Below are positions 1 through 7,624 of a stretch of DNA of 12,182 nt, piece after piece (position 1 is the first letter of the stretch; every line of letters begins with the position of its first letter). The notes under the pieces are model-generated. The model was not told the origin of the DNA and made no database searches. It saw only the letters and a program-made list of their open reading frames with translations. The DNA is from JAITWT01 sp964439605. GTDB lineage: Bacteria > Pseudomonadota > Gammaproteobacteria > Burkholderiales > Burkholderiaceae_C. The position numbers were made by a program, and so were the translations under genes. The DNA is taken from the NCBI GenBank assembly GCA_964439605.1, contig CAYTPC010000129.1, positions 1-12,182 on the forward strand, given 5' to 3'.

Positions 1-756
1 ATGGGGATGCGCATTCTGCCGGTGCCGCGCCATGCCGACGGCCCCGATCTGGACGTGATCGAGCGTTACTGCCGGGCCGGAACGGATTTGCGCCCCAAGC
101 TGCTGTTCAGCGTCAGCGTGCTGCACAACCCGACCGGCTACAGCCTGTCGCCGGGCAGCGCGCACCGTCTGCTGCAACTGGCCGCGCGTTACGACTTCCA
201 CATCGTCGAGGACGACACCTACAACCATCTGGCGCACGAGCGCGCCACGCGCCTGTGCGCGCTGGACGGCTTGCGGCGCACGATCTACGTGGGGGGCTTC
301 GCCAAGATGCTGGCGCCCAACTGGCGCATCGGCTTTCTGGCCGCCGGTGAAGCGCTGTTCCCGCGCCTGCTGGAAACCAAGCTGCTGGCCACGCTGACCA
401 CGCCCGCGCTGTTCGAGCGCGCGCTGGCCGTTTGCATCGACCAGGGCCAGTTGCGCCGCCATGCCGAACGGGTGCGCGACCGGCTCGACGCGGCGCGCAC
501 GCGCTCGGTGCGGCTGGCGCTGGCGGCGGGCTGCCGCCTGGTCTCGGAGCCTGCGGGGCTGTTCGGCTGGCTCGATACCGGCGTTGATACCGACAAGCTG
601 GCCCAGCGCCTGCTCGATGAGGATTACCTGATCGCCCCCGGCTCGCTGTTTTACGCGCGCCGCCCGCCGACCACCTTCATGCGCATCAACTTCGCCTCTT
701 CGCAAAACGCGGCGTTCTGGGAGACTTTTGCGCGCGTGCGCGACCAGTCGCGCTGA
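1..756 (+). CDS. PLP-dependent aminotransferase domain, C-terminal part of a probable MocR/GntR-type regulator (5' partial)
   Basis: The reading frame is open from the first base and ends at TGA 754-756, so the gene most likely begins before the window. Seen in the 251 residues: an NPTG motif (43-46), a DxxY motif (D71, Y74) and a lysine in the context GGFAKMLAP (K102), in the order expected of fold-type I aminotransferases. These would be the cofactor-ring contacts and the Schiff-base lysine. R228 in FMRINFAS sits where the substrate-carboxylate arginine is expected. Known: MocR regulators are about 450-500 residues, with an N-terminal GntR winged helix fused to such a domain, and the visible part matches their C-terminal half. 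The HTH is not in view, so a free-standing aminotransferase remains possible. The ATG at position 1 is probably internal. The gene converges on the small minus-strand gene 19 bases downstream. The target or substrate cannot be told from this fragment. Confidence 0.8.
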   Translation: MGMRILPVPRHADGPDLDVIERYCRAGTDLRPKLLFSVSVLHNPTGYSLSPGSAHRLLQLAARYDFHIVEDDTYNHLAHERATRLCALDGLRRTIYVGGFAKMLAPNWRIGFLAAGEALFPRLLETKLLATLTTPALFERALAVCIDQGQLRRHAERVRDRLDAARTRSVRLALAAGCRLVSEPAGLFGWLDTGVDTDKLAQRLLDEDYLIAPGSLFYARRPPTTFMRINFASSQNAAFWETFARVRDQSR

Positions 757-775
757 GCGCCATCAATAAACGCCG

Positions 776-1033
776 TCAAAAAGCCAGGCGCAGCACCAGA
801 TACGGAATGATCAGCAGCAGCCAGATCAGGATCTTGTAGAACGCCATGCCGGCGTAGTGAATCGCGTCGAAGCGCTCGCGCGAGAGCTTGAACCAGCGGC
901 CATGCCAAACGTACATGGCATCGTGCGCCAGCAAGAAGAGCGCAAACCACACCAGCAACAGCGCCAGATTGCCGAGGGCGCACCAGCCCAGCAGCGCGCG
1001 CAGGGCTTCGAGGGTCAGCAGGGGAGCGTTCAT
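776..1033 (-). CDS. Small two-helix membrane protein, DUF6868-like
   Basis: An 85-residue protein with two hydrophobic segments, about residues 12-36 (rich in Leu, Trp and Phe) and 65-84. They are joined by a polar loop with HGRWFKLSRERFDAIHYAGM, which resembles the conserved core of a small uncharacterised inner-membrane family that I know as DUF6868. The pattern HGRWF-L-FDAIHY-GMA-YK is what I recognise. The start is well supported: a GGAGG (complement of 1039-1043) lies 5 bases upstream of the ATG. The gene is transcribed away from the pilus operon and converges on the aminotransferase gene, with only 19 bases between their stops and no clear terminator there. No catalytic residue or partner can be named, and the function is unknown. 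A reading frame of similar length covers the same DNA on the other strand, but it lacks an SD and has no recognisable features. Confidence 0.75.
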   Translation of the reverse strand: MNAPLLTLEALRALLGWCALGNLALLLVWFALFLLAHDAMYVWHGRWFKLSRERFDAIHYAGMAFYKILIWLLLIIPYLVLRLAF

Positions 1034-1038
1034 GCGTA

Positions 1039-1043
1039 CCTCC
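1039..1043 (-). promoter_or_regulatory. Shine-Dalgarno of the DUF6868-like gene
   Basis: The plus strand reads CCTCC here, so the minus strand carries GGAGG followed by TACGC and the ATG at 1033. It is a near-perfect ribosome binding site, and it argues that the minus-strand small ORF is real rather than a shadow. Confidence 0.75.
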
Positions 1044-1220
1044 AGGATGAGGATCCGGTTGTAGCAGATCGCGGCAAAACCGCATCCGCCGCTTGCTCAA
1101 CATTCGCGCCCCGCCCCGGCAACGGCCACGTGACCGCTCGTCGCCGCTATGCCACCGGCGATCGACTGGGCAGGCCAATCTTTGCCGTCCTTCCGTAGGA
1201 TTCGTTTCCCCATGAAGAAA

Positions 1221-1258
1221 CATTTAATTACTTTAGACTCAAAAAAATACAAAATCCG
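1221..1258 (+). promoter_or_regulatory. AT-rich island, candidate promoter of the pilus operon
   Basis: About 38 bases are strongly AT-rich in an otherwise GC-rich neighbourhood. TTTAAT (1223-1228) matches a sigma70 -10 box in 5 of 6 positions, and TACAAA (1248-1253) in 4 of 6. No convincing -35 is found at 16-18 bases from either. The island lies just before the ATG at 1272 and after the ATG at 1212. If it is the promoter, pilV must start at 1272. The call rests on composition and a single box, so it is weak. Confidence 0.3.
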
Positions 1259-1271
1259 CACGGACAGCCCT

Positions 1272-1844
1272 ATGACCCATCAGCAAGGCGCCTCGCTCAT
1301 TGAAGTTCTGGTTGCGATCATCGTGCTGTCGTTCGGGCTGCTGGGCATGGTCGGAATGCAATTGATGGCCTTGCAGGTTAACCGGGATGCCCGCCTGCAA
1401 TCCACGGCCGTTGCCTTGGCGGGTGAATTGGCCGAAATGATGCGCGGCAACAAAAGCGTGGCGCTGCAGGCCGCCGCCGGGAATCCTTATTTAGGCGACT
1501 TCGAGTCGCCCTTGGAACCCAAAACCGCTTCGTACTGCCTGAGCGTCAATAGCTCTTGCGCGACGGCGACCGACGTGGCCAGCTCCGAAATGACCGAATG
1601 GCTCGCCCGCGTGGATGACGCATTGCCGCAAGCGCGGGTGGAAATTTGCAAGGACGCCGCCCCCTACGACAGCGACGGGCTGCCGCAATGGGACTGCACC
1701 TCGACAAGCAGCGCCCCGGCAGTCATCAAAATCGGCTGGTCGCGCATGACGACAAAGATCGACTCCGGCGTGAGCGCACAACGCCTGGACCGCGCCACGC
1801 GGCCCTCGGTCGTCGTGCCCGTGACCGCGGGGAGCGCCGGATGA
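1272..1844 (+). CDS. pilV: Type IV pilus minor pilin PilV
   Basis: A minor pilin of the type IV pilus priming complex, inserted in the inner membrane and processed by the prepilin peptidase PilD. From ATG 1272 the leader is MTHQQG, followed by ASLIEVLVAIIVLSFGLLGM: cleavage after Gly6, Glu at mature position 5 (residue 11), then the hydrophobic helix. The SLIEVLVA...LLGMVGMQ stretch is typical of PilV. The protein is 190 residues. An in-frame ATG at 1212 would give a 26-residue leader, the same length as that of PilW. However, its extra codons are AT-rich (TTA, ATT, ACT, AAA) unlike the rest of the gene, and its AGGA (1197-1200) is 11 bases away. For 1272 only a GGA at 1262-1264 serves. I prefer 1272 but the start is uncertain. 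The stop overlaps the pilW start as ATGA. Confidence 0.88.
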   Translation: MTHQQGASLIEVLVAIIVLSFGLLGMVGMQLMALQVNRDARLQSTAVALAGELAEMMRGNKSVALQAAAGNPYLGDFESPLEPKTASYCLSVNSSCATATDVASSEMTEWLARVDDALPQARVEICKDAAPYDSDGLPQWDCTSTSSAPAVIKIGWSRMTTKIDSGVSAQRLDRATRPSVVVPVTAGSAG

Positions 1845-2845
1845 AGCTGAAGCGCAATCGGCCCCTGGCCCGGATATTTCACCGTGGCGGCGCCCCGGGC
1901 ACGCACCGCAATCGCGGCCTGACTCTGGTCGAACTGCTGGTGGCCATGCTGCTCGGGCTGATCGTCGTCCTGGCCGCGAGCTCGGCATTGCTGTTCGCGC
2001 GCCAGGGCTTTAGCACCGTGGACGCCGCCTCGCAGCTACGCGACAACGCCCGCTTCGCAAAAGACATGATCCAGCGCCTTGCGGTACAGGCCGGCTACCG
2101 CAGGGAAACCGGCTACACCCCCGACCCCAATGCCCCGCCGGGAGTACGCGGCTTCGACAATGCGCTTCCCAACTTCAGCTCGATGGAGTCAGCCAACGAG
2201 CGCAAATCGGGCGGCAACGGCAGCGACGTACTGATCCTGCGCAATGACACCTATCCGCTTTTCCCCCAATCGCCCGATGCCGACGGCTCGATGATCGATT
2301 GTTCGGGCAAGGCTCCCAGCAAGGACGATGCCAATAAGGCGATCACGAGCGTTCTCTACGTTGCCGACAGCGACGGCGTCACCTCGCTGATGTGCGCCAG
2401 ATCAAACAATGGAGAGCAGCCGTTCAACGACCGGCAGCCATTGATCAAGGGCGTCGAAAACTTCCAGGTTCTTTACGGGGTGGATGGGGTAACGCCCAAT
2501 TCGGCGACGCTCGGCGCCGCCGACAGCGTGCCCGAACGCTACCTGCGCGCCGACCAGCTCACGGTCAAGGGCAATGAAGCCGCAACCAAGGCCAACTGGC
2601 GCCGCGTGCGCAGTTTGCGCATCGGCATGGTGCTGCGCGCGCACCAGGGGTCGGCGCAAACCCCGAACGACGAAACGATCTACCCCTTTGGCCCCGCGGG
2701 AACGAGCAGCAGTACCAAGGGCAATTTCTTTGCGTCGGCCAGCGACGTCGGAACGATCGTCCCCGCGCCCAAGGATACGCGGCTGCGCCAAGTCGTGAAT
2801 TTCACCGTGCACCTGCGCAATTACCAGGACATCGATTCGCCATGA
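1841..2845 (+). CDS. pilW: Type IV pilus minor pilin / assembly protein PilW
   Basis: A 334-residue minor pilin expected in the pilus initiation complex with PilV, PilX, FimT/FimU and PilE-type subunits. A long basic leader of 26 residues ends in RNRG, followed by LTLVELLVAMLLGLIVVLAA: cleavage after Gly26, Glu5 at residue 31, and a GxxxxLAxSSA-like helix end typical of PilW. The large C-terminal globular part has two cysteines (in IDCSG and LMCAR) that could form a disulfide in the periplasm. It ends in a beta-strand-like segment (FTVHLRNYQ), as PilW proteins do. The start is well supported: GGGGAG at 1829-1834 stands 6 bases before ATG 1841, inside the 3' end of pilV, and the two genes overlap by ATGA. 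A longer open frame upstream of 1841 exists but overlaps pilV and has no SD. Confidence 0.9.
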   Translation: MKLKRNRPLARIFHRGGAPGTHRNRGLTLVELLVAMLLGLIVVLAASSALLFARQGFSTVDAASQLRDNARFAKDMIQRLAVQAGYRRETGYTPDPNAPPGVRGFDNALPNFSSMESANERKSGGNGSDVLILRNDTYPLFPQSPDADGSMIDCSGKAPSKDDANKAITSVLYVADSDGVTSLMCARSNNGEQPFNDRQPLIKGVENFQVLYGVDGVTPNSATLGAADSVPERYLRADQLTVKGNEAATKANWRRVRSLRIGMVLRAHQGSAQTPNDETIYPFGPAGTSSSTKGNFFASASDVGTIVPAPKDTRLRQVVNFTVHLRNYQDIDSP

Positions 2846-3450
2846 GCCCGCACGCCCCCTTTTCCCGCGCAACACGCGAGCGCGGCGTTTCACTGATCGT
2901 CGTCCTATTGATCCTGATCGTCGTCTCGGTCCTTGGCGTCGGCAGCGCGCAACTTTCGATCATGGCCGAACGCGGCGCGCGCAACGACCGCGACATGCAA
3001 GTGGCATCGCTGGCCGCCGAAGAGGCGCTGGCCGATGCCGAATACGACATCTACGGCCCCAATACCAGTACGCATGAGCGCCTGAAGCTTTTCGACCCAT
3101 TCAACAACAGCGCTTTCGTGACGGGTTGCGGCACGAGTTCCGCACCCAACGAGGGCCTGTGCGCACTGGTTGAAAGCAGCACGCCTGCCTGGCTCACGGT
3201 CGACTTCACCGCCACCGGCGGCAATGCCCGCACGACCGAATTCGGCAGCCACACCGGGCGCGGCATGGCAACGGGCAGTGCCGGCATCCAGCCGGCCAAG
3301 CTGCCGCGCTACGTGATCGAGCCGATCCCTGATTTCGGCAATCGCGACCTCTCCAGGCAGCGCTACATCTACCGCGTCACGGCCATGGGTTTCGGCCCGC
3401 GCGAGGACATCCAGGCCGTCAGCCAGATCCTGTACCGGAAATACGAATGA
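2842..3450 (+). CDS. pilX: Type IV pilus minor pilin PilX
   Basis: A 202-residue PilX-type minor pilin. The leader ends in RERG (Gly15), followed by VSLIVVLLILIVVSVLGVGS. Mature position 5 is valine instead of the glutamate found in most pilins. This is a known trait of PilX-type subunits, which are thought to sit near the tip next to PilY1. AAEEALADAE at about residues 56-65 is typical of the family's helix continuation. Two cysteines (VTGCG, EGLCAL) may pair in the periplasm. The start overlaps the pilW stop by ATGA and has only a distant AGGA (2825-2828), so translation is probably coupled to pilW. The gene ends in a curious stretch of repeated in-frame stop codons (listed separately). A large minus-strand open frame covering the gene is a shadow of the GC-rich codons. 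Confidence 0.88.
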   Translation: MSPHAPFSRATRERGVSLIVVLLILIVVSVLGVGSAQLSIMAERGARNDRDMQVASLAAEEALADAEYDIYGPNTSTHERLKLFDPFNNSAFVTGCGTSSAPNEGLCALVESSTPAWLTVDFTATGGNARTTEFGSHTGRGMATGSAGIQPAKLPRYVIEPIPDFGNRDLSRQRYIYRVTAMGFGPREDIQAVSQILYRKYE

Positions 3451-3481
3451 CTCGAATAACTCGAATGATTCAAATGAAAAA
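3446..3481 (+). repeat. Four imperfect 9-bp tandem repeats carrying in-frame stop codons
   Basis: Consecutive 9-base units AATGACTCG, AATAACTCG, AATGATTCA and AATGAAAAA begin inside the last codons of pilX. Read in the pilX frame they give TGA, TAA, TGA and TGA at nine-base intervals. This looks like replication slippage around the stop codon, and it makes the end of pilX proof against readthrough. It occupies nearly the whole pilX-pilY1 gap. Confidence 0.8.
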
Positions 3482-3482
3482 G

Positions 3483-3488
3483 AAGGAG
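3483..3488 (+). promoter_or_regulatory. Shine-Dalgarno of pilY1
   Basis: AAGGAG lies 5 bases before ATG 3494. It is the best ribosome binding site in the pilus block apart from that of pilW, and it fits the only junction in the block without an overlap. PilY1 translation can therefore initiate independently. Confidence 0.75.
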
Positions 3489-3493
3489 CCATC

Positions 3494-6400
3494 ATGCGGC
3501 AAGTGATCTCGGGCATGCGCGCGGCGATCGCGCGCACATTGACGCGCCTGGCGCACGGGCCGCGCACCCGGCGTCTGGCCGTCATCGGCGGCACCGTGGC
3601 ACTGGCCGCCCTGGCCTGGGTCGGCACCGGCCTTTCGCAGACCAGCCCCCCCCCGGTCATGGCACTGGCCAACGAACCGCTTTACGCCGCCTCGGCGGGC
3701 GACAAGCCGGTGATGGCCCTGGCGCTATCCGTCGAATACCCGACCGCCGGCGCGCAGTACCTCAGCGGCCCAAACCAGGCCATCGACCAAACCTACAGCA
3801 ACGACAAAGAATACATCGGCTACTACGACGCCGAGAGCTGCTATCGGTATATCAATACGCCGACCGAAACGCCCGGCGCCGGCCAAACCATCGCCGATTA
3901 CAGGCGTTTCGAGCGTACCGGCCCCGCCACCAGCCGCATGTGCGACGATGCCTTCAGCGGCAACTTCCTGAACTGGGCCACCAGTTCAGCCATCGACATG
4001 CTGCGCCTGGCGCTGTCGGGCGGCGATCGCGTTATCGACACCGAAGACCTGACGGTGCTGCAACGCGCCCTGATCCCCAACGGCAGTCCGGTCTGCATGG
4101 GGAACACGTACGTCTTTCCGGCCAAGCGACTCACCCGCCTGGTCACCGGCAAGCCCAACTACTGGGGCGCCATTCCGGCCAGGATGGCCACCGCCGCCGG
4201 CACATACGACATCTGGATCGCCAGCACCCTCAACCAGATCTATTTCGGCACCCAACTATCCACCACCGCCCAAGACAACTCCACCTTCTGTAGTACCGGC
4301 AAGACCAGCTATACGCTGAAGCCTGCCAACGCCACCATCGACCCCGGATCGAATACGGACGCCTTCTTCTACGCCCGCGTGCGTGTGTGCGAAAGCGACG
4401 GCAATGGCGAGTTGCTCGACCAGCGCGATTACCAGCTGTGCACGCGCTACCCCAACGGCAAATACAAACCCACCGGCGCGATCCAGAAACACAGCGATCA
4501 ACTTCGCCTGGCCGCCTTCGGCTACCTGATGGACCAGACCCAAGCCCGCTATGGCGGCGTATTGCGCGCGCCGATGAAATACGTCGGCAACAAAACCTTC
4601 GACAGCGCGGGAAATGAAAACACACCAGCCACCGGAAACCCCAAACGCGAATGGGACCCGCAAACCGGCATCTTCACCCTCAACCCGGAAGGCGCTACGG
4701 ATTACCCCATCAGCGGCGTGATCAACTACCTCAACCGGTTCGGCCGCACGGGCCCGACGCCCGGCCTCTACAAACGGTACGACCCGGTGAGTGAGCTCTA
4801 TTACGAAACCTTGCGTTATCTGCAGGGGCTCCAGCCCAAACCGGAGGCCTACTCCAACCTGACTCCAGCGATGTACGACGGCTTTCCCGTCTACACGAGC
4901 TGGACCGACCCGTATGGCGACAATCGCTCGGCCACCGGCAGCTACAGTTGCCTCAAGAGCAACATCATCGTGATCGGCGACGTCAACTCGAGCGCTGACC
5001 GTACGACCTATTTTCCGGCCGCCAACAACCCTGCCAATAACCTCTACACCTTCAGCGACTGGGCCACCGTCGTCTCCAAATTCGAGAGCGGCAGCACTGC
5101 CAGCTACATCGACGGCGCCGGCGTCACACGCCAGACGAGCAACCCCAATGCGCCCACGGGTGCGTCCGCCAGACTGCTGGGCGCCGTCGCCTACTGGGCT
5201 CACACGCATGACATCCGCGGCACGGGCTGGACCAGCGAGCCCACCAAACAGCGCCCCGGCCTGCGCGTCAACACCATGCTGTTCGACGTCAACGAAATGG
5301 GTCTGGAGAACACTACGAGCAGACCCCTCAGCCAAAACCAGTTCTTCGTCGCGGCCAAGTACGGCGGCTTCAACACGATGAGCGGGCCCGAAGCCTCGCC
5401 CAAGTCGTTCAATACCTACGGCAACCCTTTCAAACGCGATGACGGCACACCGGACAACAACATCTGGCAAAAGCTCGACGACCCCGGTAAAGCCTCTGCC
5501 TACTACCTGCAAAGCAGCGCGCGTGACGTACTCAAAGCCTTTGATCGCATCTTTGAAATCGCCTCGATACAGGCGCACAGCATCGCCGGCGCCGCCGTCA
5601 AGTCAACACGGCTTGAGAACGGCGACTACTTCTATGAAGGCACCTTCGACTCCAAAGACTGGAGCGGCGACCTGAGCGCCACCTCGATCAAGGTCACGCC
5701 CGGCGTCAGCGGCGGCGACGAAAGCGTCGCGCTTGGCGCCAAGGCCTGGTCGGCCTCGGAGAAGCTCGCTGCCTTGAGCGCGCCGGCAGCCACCCGCAAG
5801 ATCGTGATCGGCAAGGCTGGCGTGATTGACGAGGATGGCGAGGATGGCGCGGCGGCGCTGCCAACCGCCGTTAATTTCACCTGGAGCGAGATCGGCAGCG
5901 CAGCGCAAGCCGCACTCAACGGCGTCGATGACTTGGGCCAGCAGCGGCTCAACTACCTGCGCGGCGATCGCACCAACGACGGCGGCGCGTTCCGCAATCG
6001 CAACAAGAAACTGCTGGGCGACATCATCAACTCAGGGCCCGTGTATTCGGGCGCGCCAACCCCCACGATCAACTCCGCGACCTATCCGGATTTCGTCGCG
6101 GACAACAAGAACCGCACCCCTGCCGTCTTCGTCGGCGCCAACGACGGCATGCTGCACGCCTTCAACGCGAACGACGGAACCGAACTGTTCGGCTACATCC
6201 CGAGCTGGCTGATCCCAAAGCTCGCGTCACTGACGGACGTGAACTACCCCTTCCGCCACCAGAGCTACGTCGATGCGACACCAGCAGTGGCCGAGGCGCA
6301 ACTGGGCAGCGCCGGTACCTCGGCCGACTGGGCAACCGTGCTCGTCTCGGGAACCGGCGCGGGCGGGCGCGGCGTGTTCGCACTTGACGTGACCGATCCG

Positions 6401-7624
6401 GCCGCCTTCGGTCCAGACAAAGTGCTGTGGGAATTCACCCCCGCCAGCGACTCCGATATCGGCTACGTGATCGGACAACCCCGCATCGTGAAGCTGCGCA
6501 CCAGCGCGCCGAATGCGAACCCCGCCACCTACAAATGGTTCGCCATGGTCGCCGGCGGCGTCAATAACTACGTTCCCAGCGACATCCTCCCGCACAGCGA
6601 TACCGGTGCGCCTGCGCTGTTTCTGCTCGACCTGGCCAAGCCCGCCGGCACGCCGTGGAAGCTGAACAGCAACTACTACAAGATCGTGTTTCCGGCTGAC
6701 ACTGCCAGCGGCCTGGCGCCGGGCCTGGCGAACTTCGAGGTGGTGCTCGGAGCCAGCCAAGAAGTCACGAAAGTCTATGCGGGCGATTTGCAAGGCAATG
6801 TCTGGAAGCTCGACTTCGAGCGCGCAGGCAGCACGCAATGGAATCTGAGCTCACTGTCGCCTTTCACAAAGGACTCGCAGGCGGTGCCCCTTTTCATCGC
6901 CAAAGACAAAACAGGGCGCCGCCAGCCGATCACGACGGCCCCGAAACCATTGCGCGGCGCTGACGGCGCGAGCGTTTACGTGGCGATCGGCACCGGCAAA
7001 TACCTTGAATACCCCGATCGCAGCACCAGCAACATGGATTCGTTCTACCTCGTGTACGACGGCAAAGACGCCACGGCCACGCCCACGCCCACGCCCATCA
7101 GCGGCCGCGATCTGCTCCAGCCCGGCACGGTGGACGTCAGTGCGAGCTCCGTGTCGATCGCTCCCTTCGTCTGGGGCATACCAGCGGACAGTTCCGACAC
7201 TTCCAAGCGCGCCGGCTGGTACTTCGATCTGCCGGGCACGGGCGAGCGCCAGGTCGCCCCGATCCAGGTCCTGGGCAACCAAATCTGGTTTTCCACGCTC
7301 AGCCCCTCGACCGTAGGCTCCACCGACGCCTGCGGCAACGGGAACAGCAACAGTTGGAGTTATGCCGCGTCGATCGACACCGGCAACGGCACGCGGCGCG
7401 TATCCACCATCGGTCTTCTCAGCGCCCCGCTGATCGTCGAGACGGCGGACAGCGTCAAGGTGGGCGAATCCGACAGCACCGGCCGGCGCATCCGCTCCTC
7501 CAGGGTGTATTCGATCCAACAGGGGTCCAACGGCGCCGCCATCGGCCCGGGCCAGACCGTGCGCACCGTGGTCGGCCGTTTGAGCTGGCGCCAGATCAAT
7601 AACTATCTGGACCTGAAAAAATGA
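3494..7624 (+). CDS. pilY1: Type IV pilus tip adhesin / biogenesis factor PilY1 (PilC family)
   Basis: A 1376-residue secreted protein. A basic N-terminus followed by a hydrophobic run (about 28-47, ending GLSQ) fits an export signal or anchor. The N-terminal half carries family landmarks: GNFLNWATSSAIDMLRLAL from residue 156 and NIIVIGDVNSS from residue 490. The C-terminal half is the PilC beta-propeller, with YLRGDRTND, GDIINSGPVYSG, TPAVFVGANDGMLHAF (875-890), GTGAGGRGVFALDV and YAGDLQGNVWKLDF (from 1095). Known: PilY1 caps the minor-pilin complex, promotes pilus extension and mediates adhesion and surface sensing. Odd points: no DxSxS metal site of a von Willebrand A domain is seen near the N-terminus, where the text reads PVMALALSVEYP (72-83). 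The Asp-rich calcium loop usual before YAGDL is replaced by LGASQEVTKV. A cluster DEDGED starts at 779. A short Thr-Pro repeat lies at about 1194-1201. It overlaps the next gene by ATGA. Confidence 0.93.
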   Translation: MRQVISGMRAAIARTLTRLAHGPRTRRLAVIGGTVALAALAWVGTGLSQTSPPPVMALANEPLYAASAGDKPVMALALSVEYPTAGAQYLSGPNQAIDQTYSNDKEYIGYYDAESCYRYINTPTETPGAGQTIADYRRFERTGPATSRMCDDAFSGNFLNWATSSAIDMLRLALSGGDRVIDTEDLTVLQRALIPNGSPVCMGNTYVFPAKRLTRLVTGKPNYWGAIPARMATAAGTYDIWIASTLNQIYFGTQLSTTAQDNSTFCSTGKTSYTLKPANATIDPGSNTDAFFYARVRVCESDGNGELLDQRDYQLCTRYPNGKYKPTGAIQKHSDQLRLAAFGYLMDQTQARYGGVLRAPMKYVGNKTFDSAGNENTPATGNPKREWDPQTGIFTLNPEGATDYPISGVINYLNRFGRTGPTPGLYKRYDPVSELYYETLRYLQGLQPKPEAYSNLTPAMYDGFPVYTSWTDPYGDNRSATGSYSCLKSNIIVIGDVNSSADRTTYFPAANNPANNLYTFSDWATVVSKFESGSTASYIDGAGVTRQTSNPNAPTGASARLLGAVAYWAHTHDIRGTGWTSEPTKQRPGLRVNTMLFDVNEMGLENTTSRPLSQNQFFVAAKYGGFNTMSGPEASPKSFNTYGNPFKRDDGTPDNNIWQKLDDPGKASAYYLQSSARDVLKAFDRIFEIASIQAHSIAGAAVKSTRLENGDYFYEGTFDSKDWSGDLSATSIKVTPGVSGGDESVALGAKAWSASEKLAALSAPAATRKIVIGKAGVIDEDGEDGAAALPTAVNFTWSEIGSAAQAALNGVDDLGQQRLNYLRGDRTNDGGAFRNRNKKLLGDIINSGPVYSGAPTPTINSATYPDFVADNKNRTPAVFVGANDGMLHAFNANDGTELFGYIPSWLIPKLASLTDVNYPFRHQSYVDATPAVAEAQLGSAGTSADWATVLVSGTGAGGRGVFALDVTDPAAFGPDKVLWEFTPASDSDIGYVIGQPRIVKLRTSAPNANPATYKWFAMVAGGVNNYVPSDILPHSDTGAPALFLLDLAKPAGTPWKLNSNYYKIVFPADTASGLAPGLANFEVVLGASQEVTKVYAGDLQGNVWKLDFERAGSTQWNLSSLSPFTKDSQAVPLFIAKDKTGRRQPITTAPKPLRGADGASVYVAIGTGKYLEYPDRSTSNMDSFYLVYDGKDATATPTPTPISGRDLLQPGTVDVSASSVSIAPFVWGIPADSSDTSKRAGWYFDLPGTGERQVAPIQVLGNQIWFSTLSPSTVGSTDACGNGNSNSWSYAASIDTGNGTRRVSTIGLLSAPLIVETADSVKVGESDSTGRRIRSSRVYSIQQGSNGAAIGPGQTVRTVVGRLSWRQINNYLDLKK
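7073..7096 (+). repeat. Hexanucleotide repeat coding Thr-Pro in pilY1
   Basis: ACGGCC followed by three ACGCCC units, in frame, encodes TATPTPTP. Slippage by whole units keeps the reading frame, so it could vary the length of a surface loop between blades of the propeller without inactivating the gene. Confidence 0.7.

Noticed and set aside
1086..1140. CACGTG-containing palindrome in the divergent region as a regulator site
   Set aside because: Only a six-base core (GGCCACGTGACC) with no second copy or known betaproteobacterial factor that I can name.
3551..3640. Tat (twin-arginine) signal in PilY1
   Set aside because: TRRLAV lacks the Phe-Leu-Lys part of the consensus. A Sec-type signal or anchor is simpler, and PilY1 is normally Sec-exported.
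2905..3672. A 255-residue minus-strand frame over pilX and the pilY1 start
   Set aside because: Shadow of pilX. It translates the 9-bp repeats as a Phe-Glu-Ser run and shows no family features.
4256..5578. A 440-residue minus-strand open frame inside pilY1
   Set aside because: It lies antisense to strongly supported PilY1 coding sequence, has no SD or known motif, and is rich in Val/Gly/Arg as expected from the complement of GC-rich codons.
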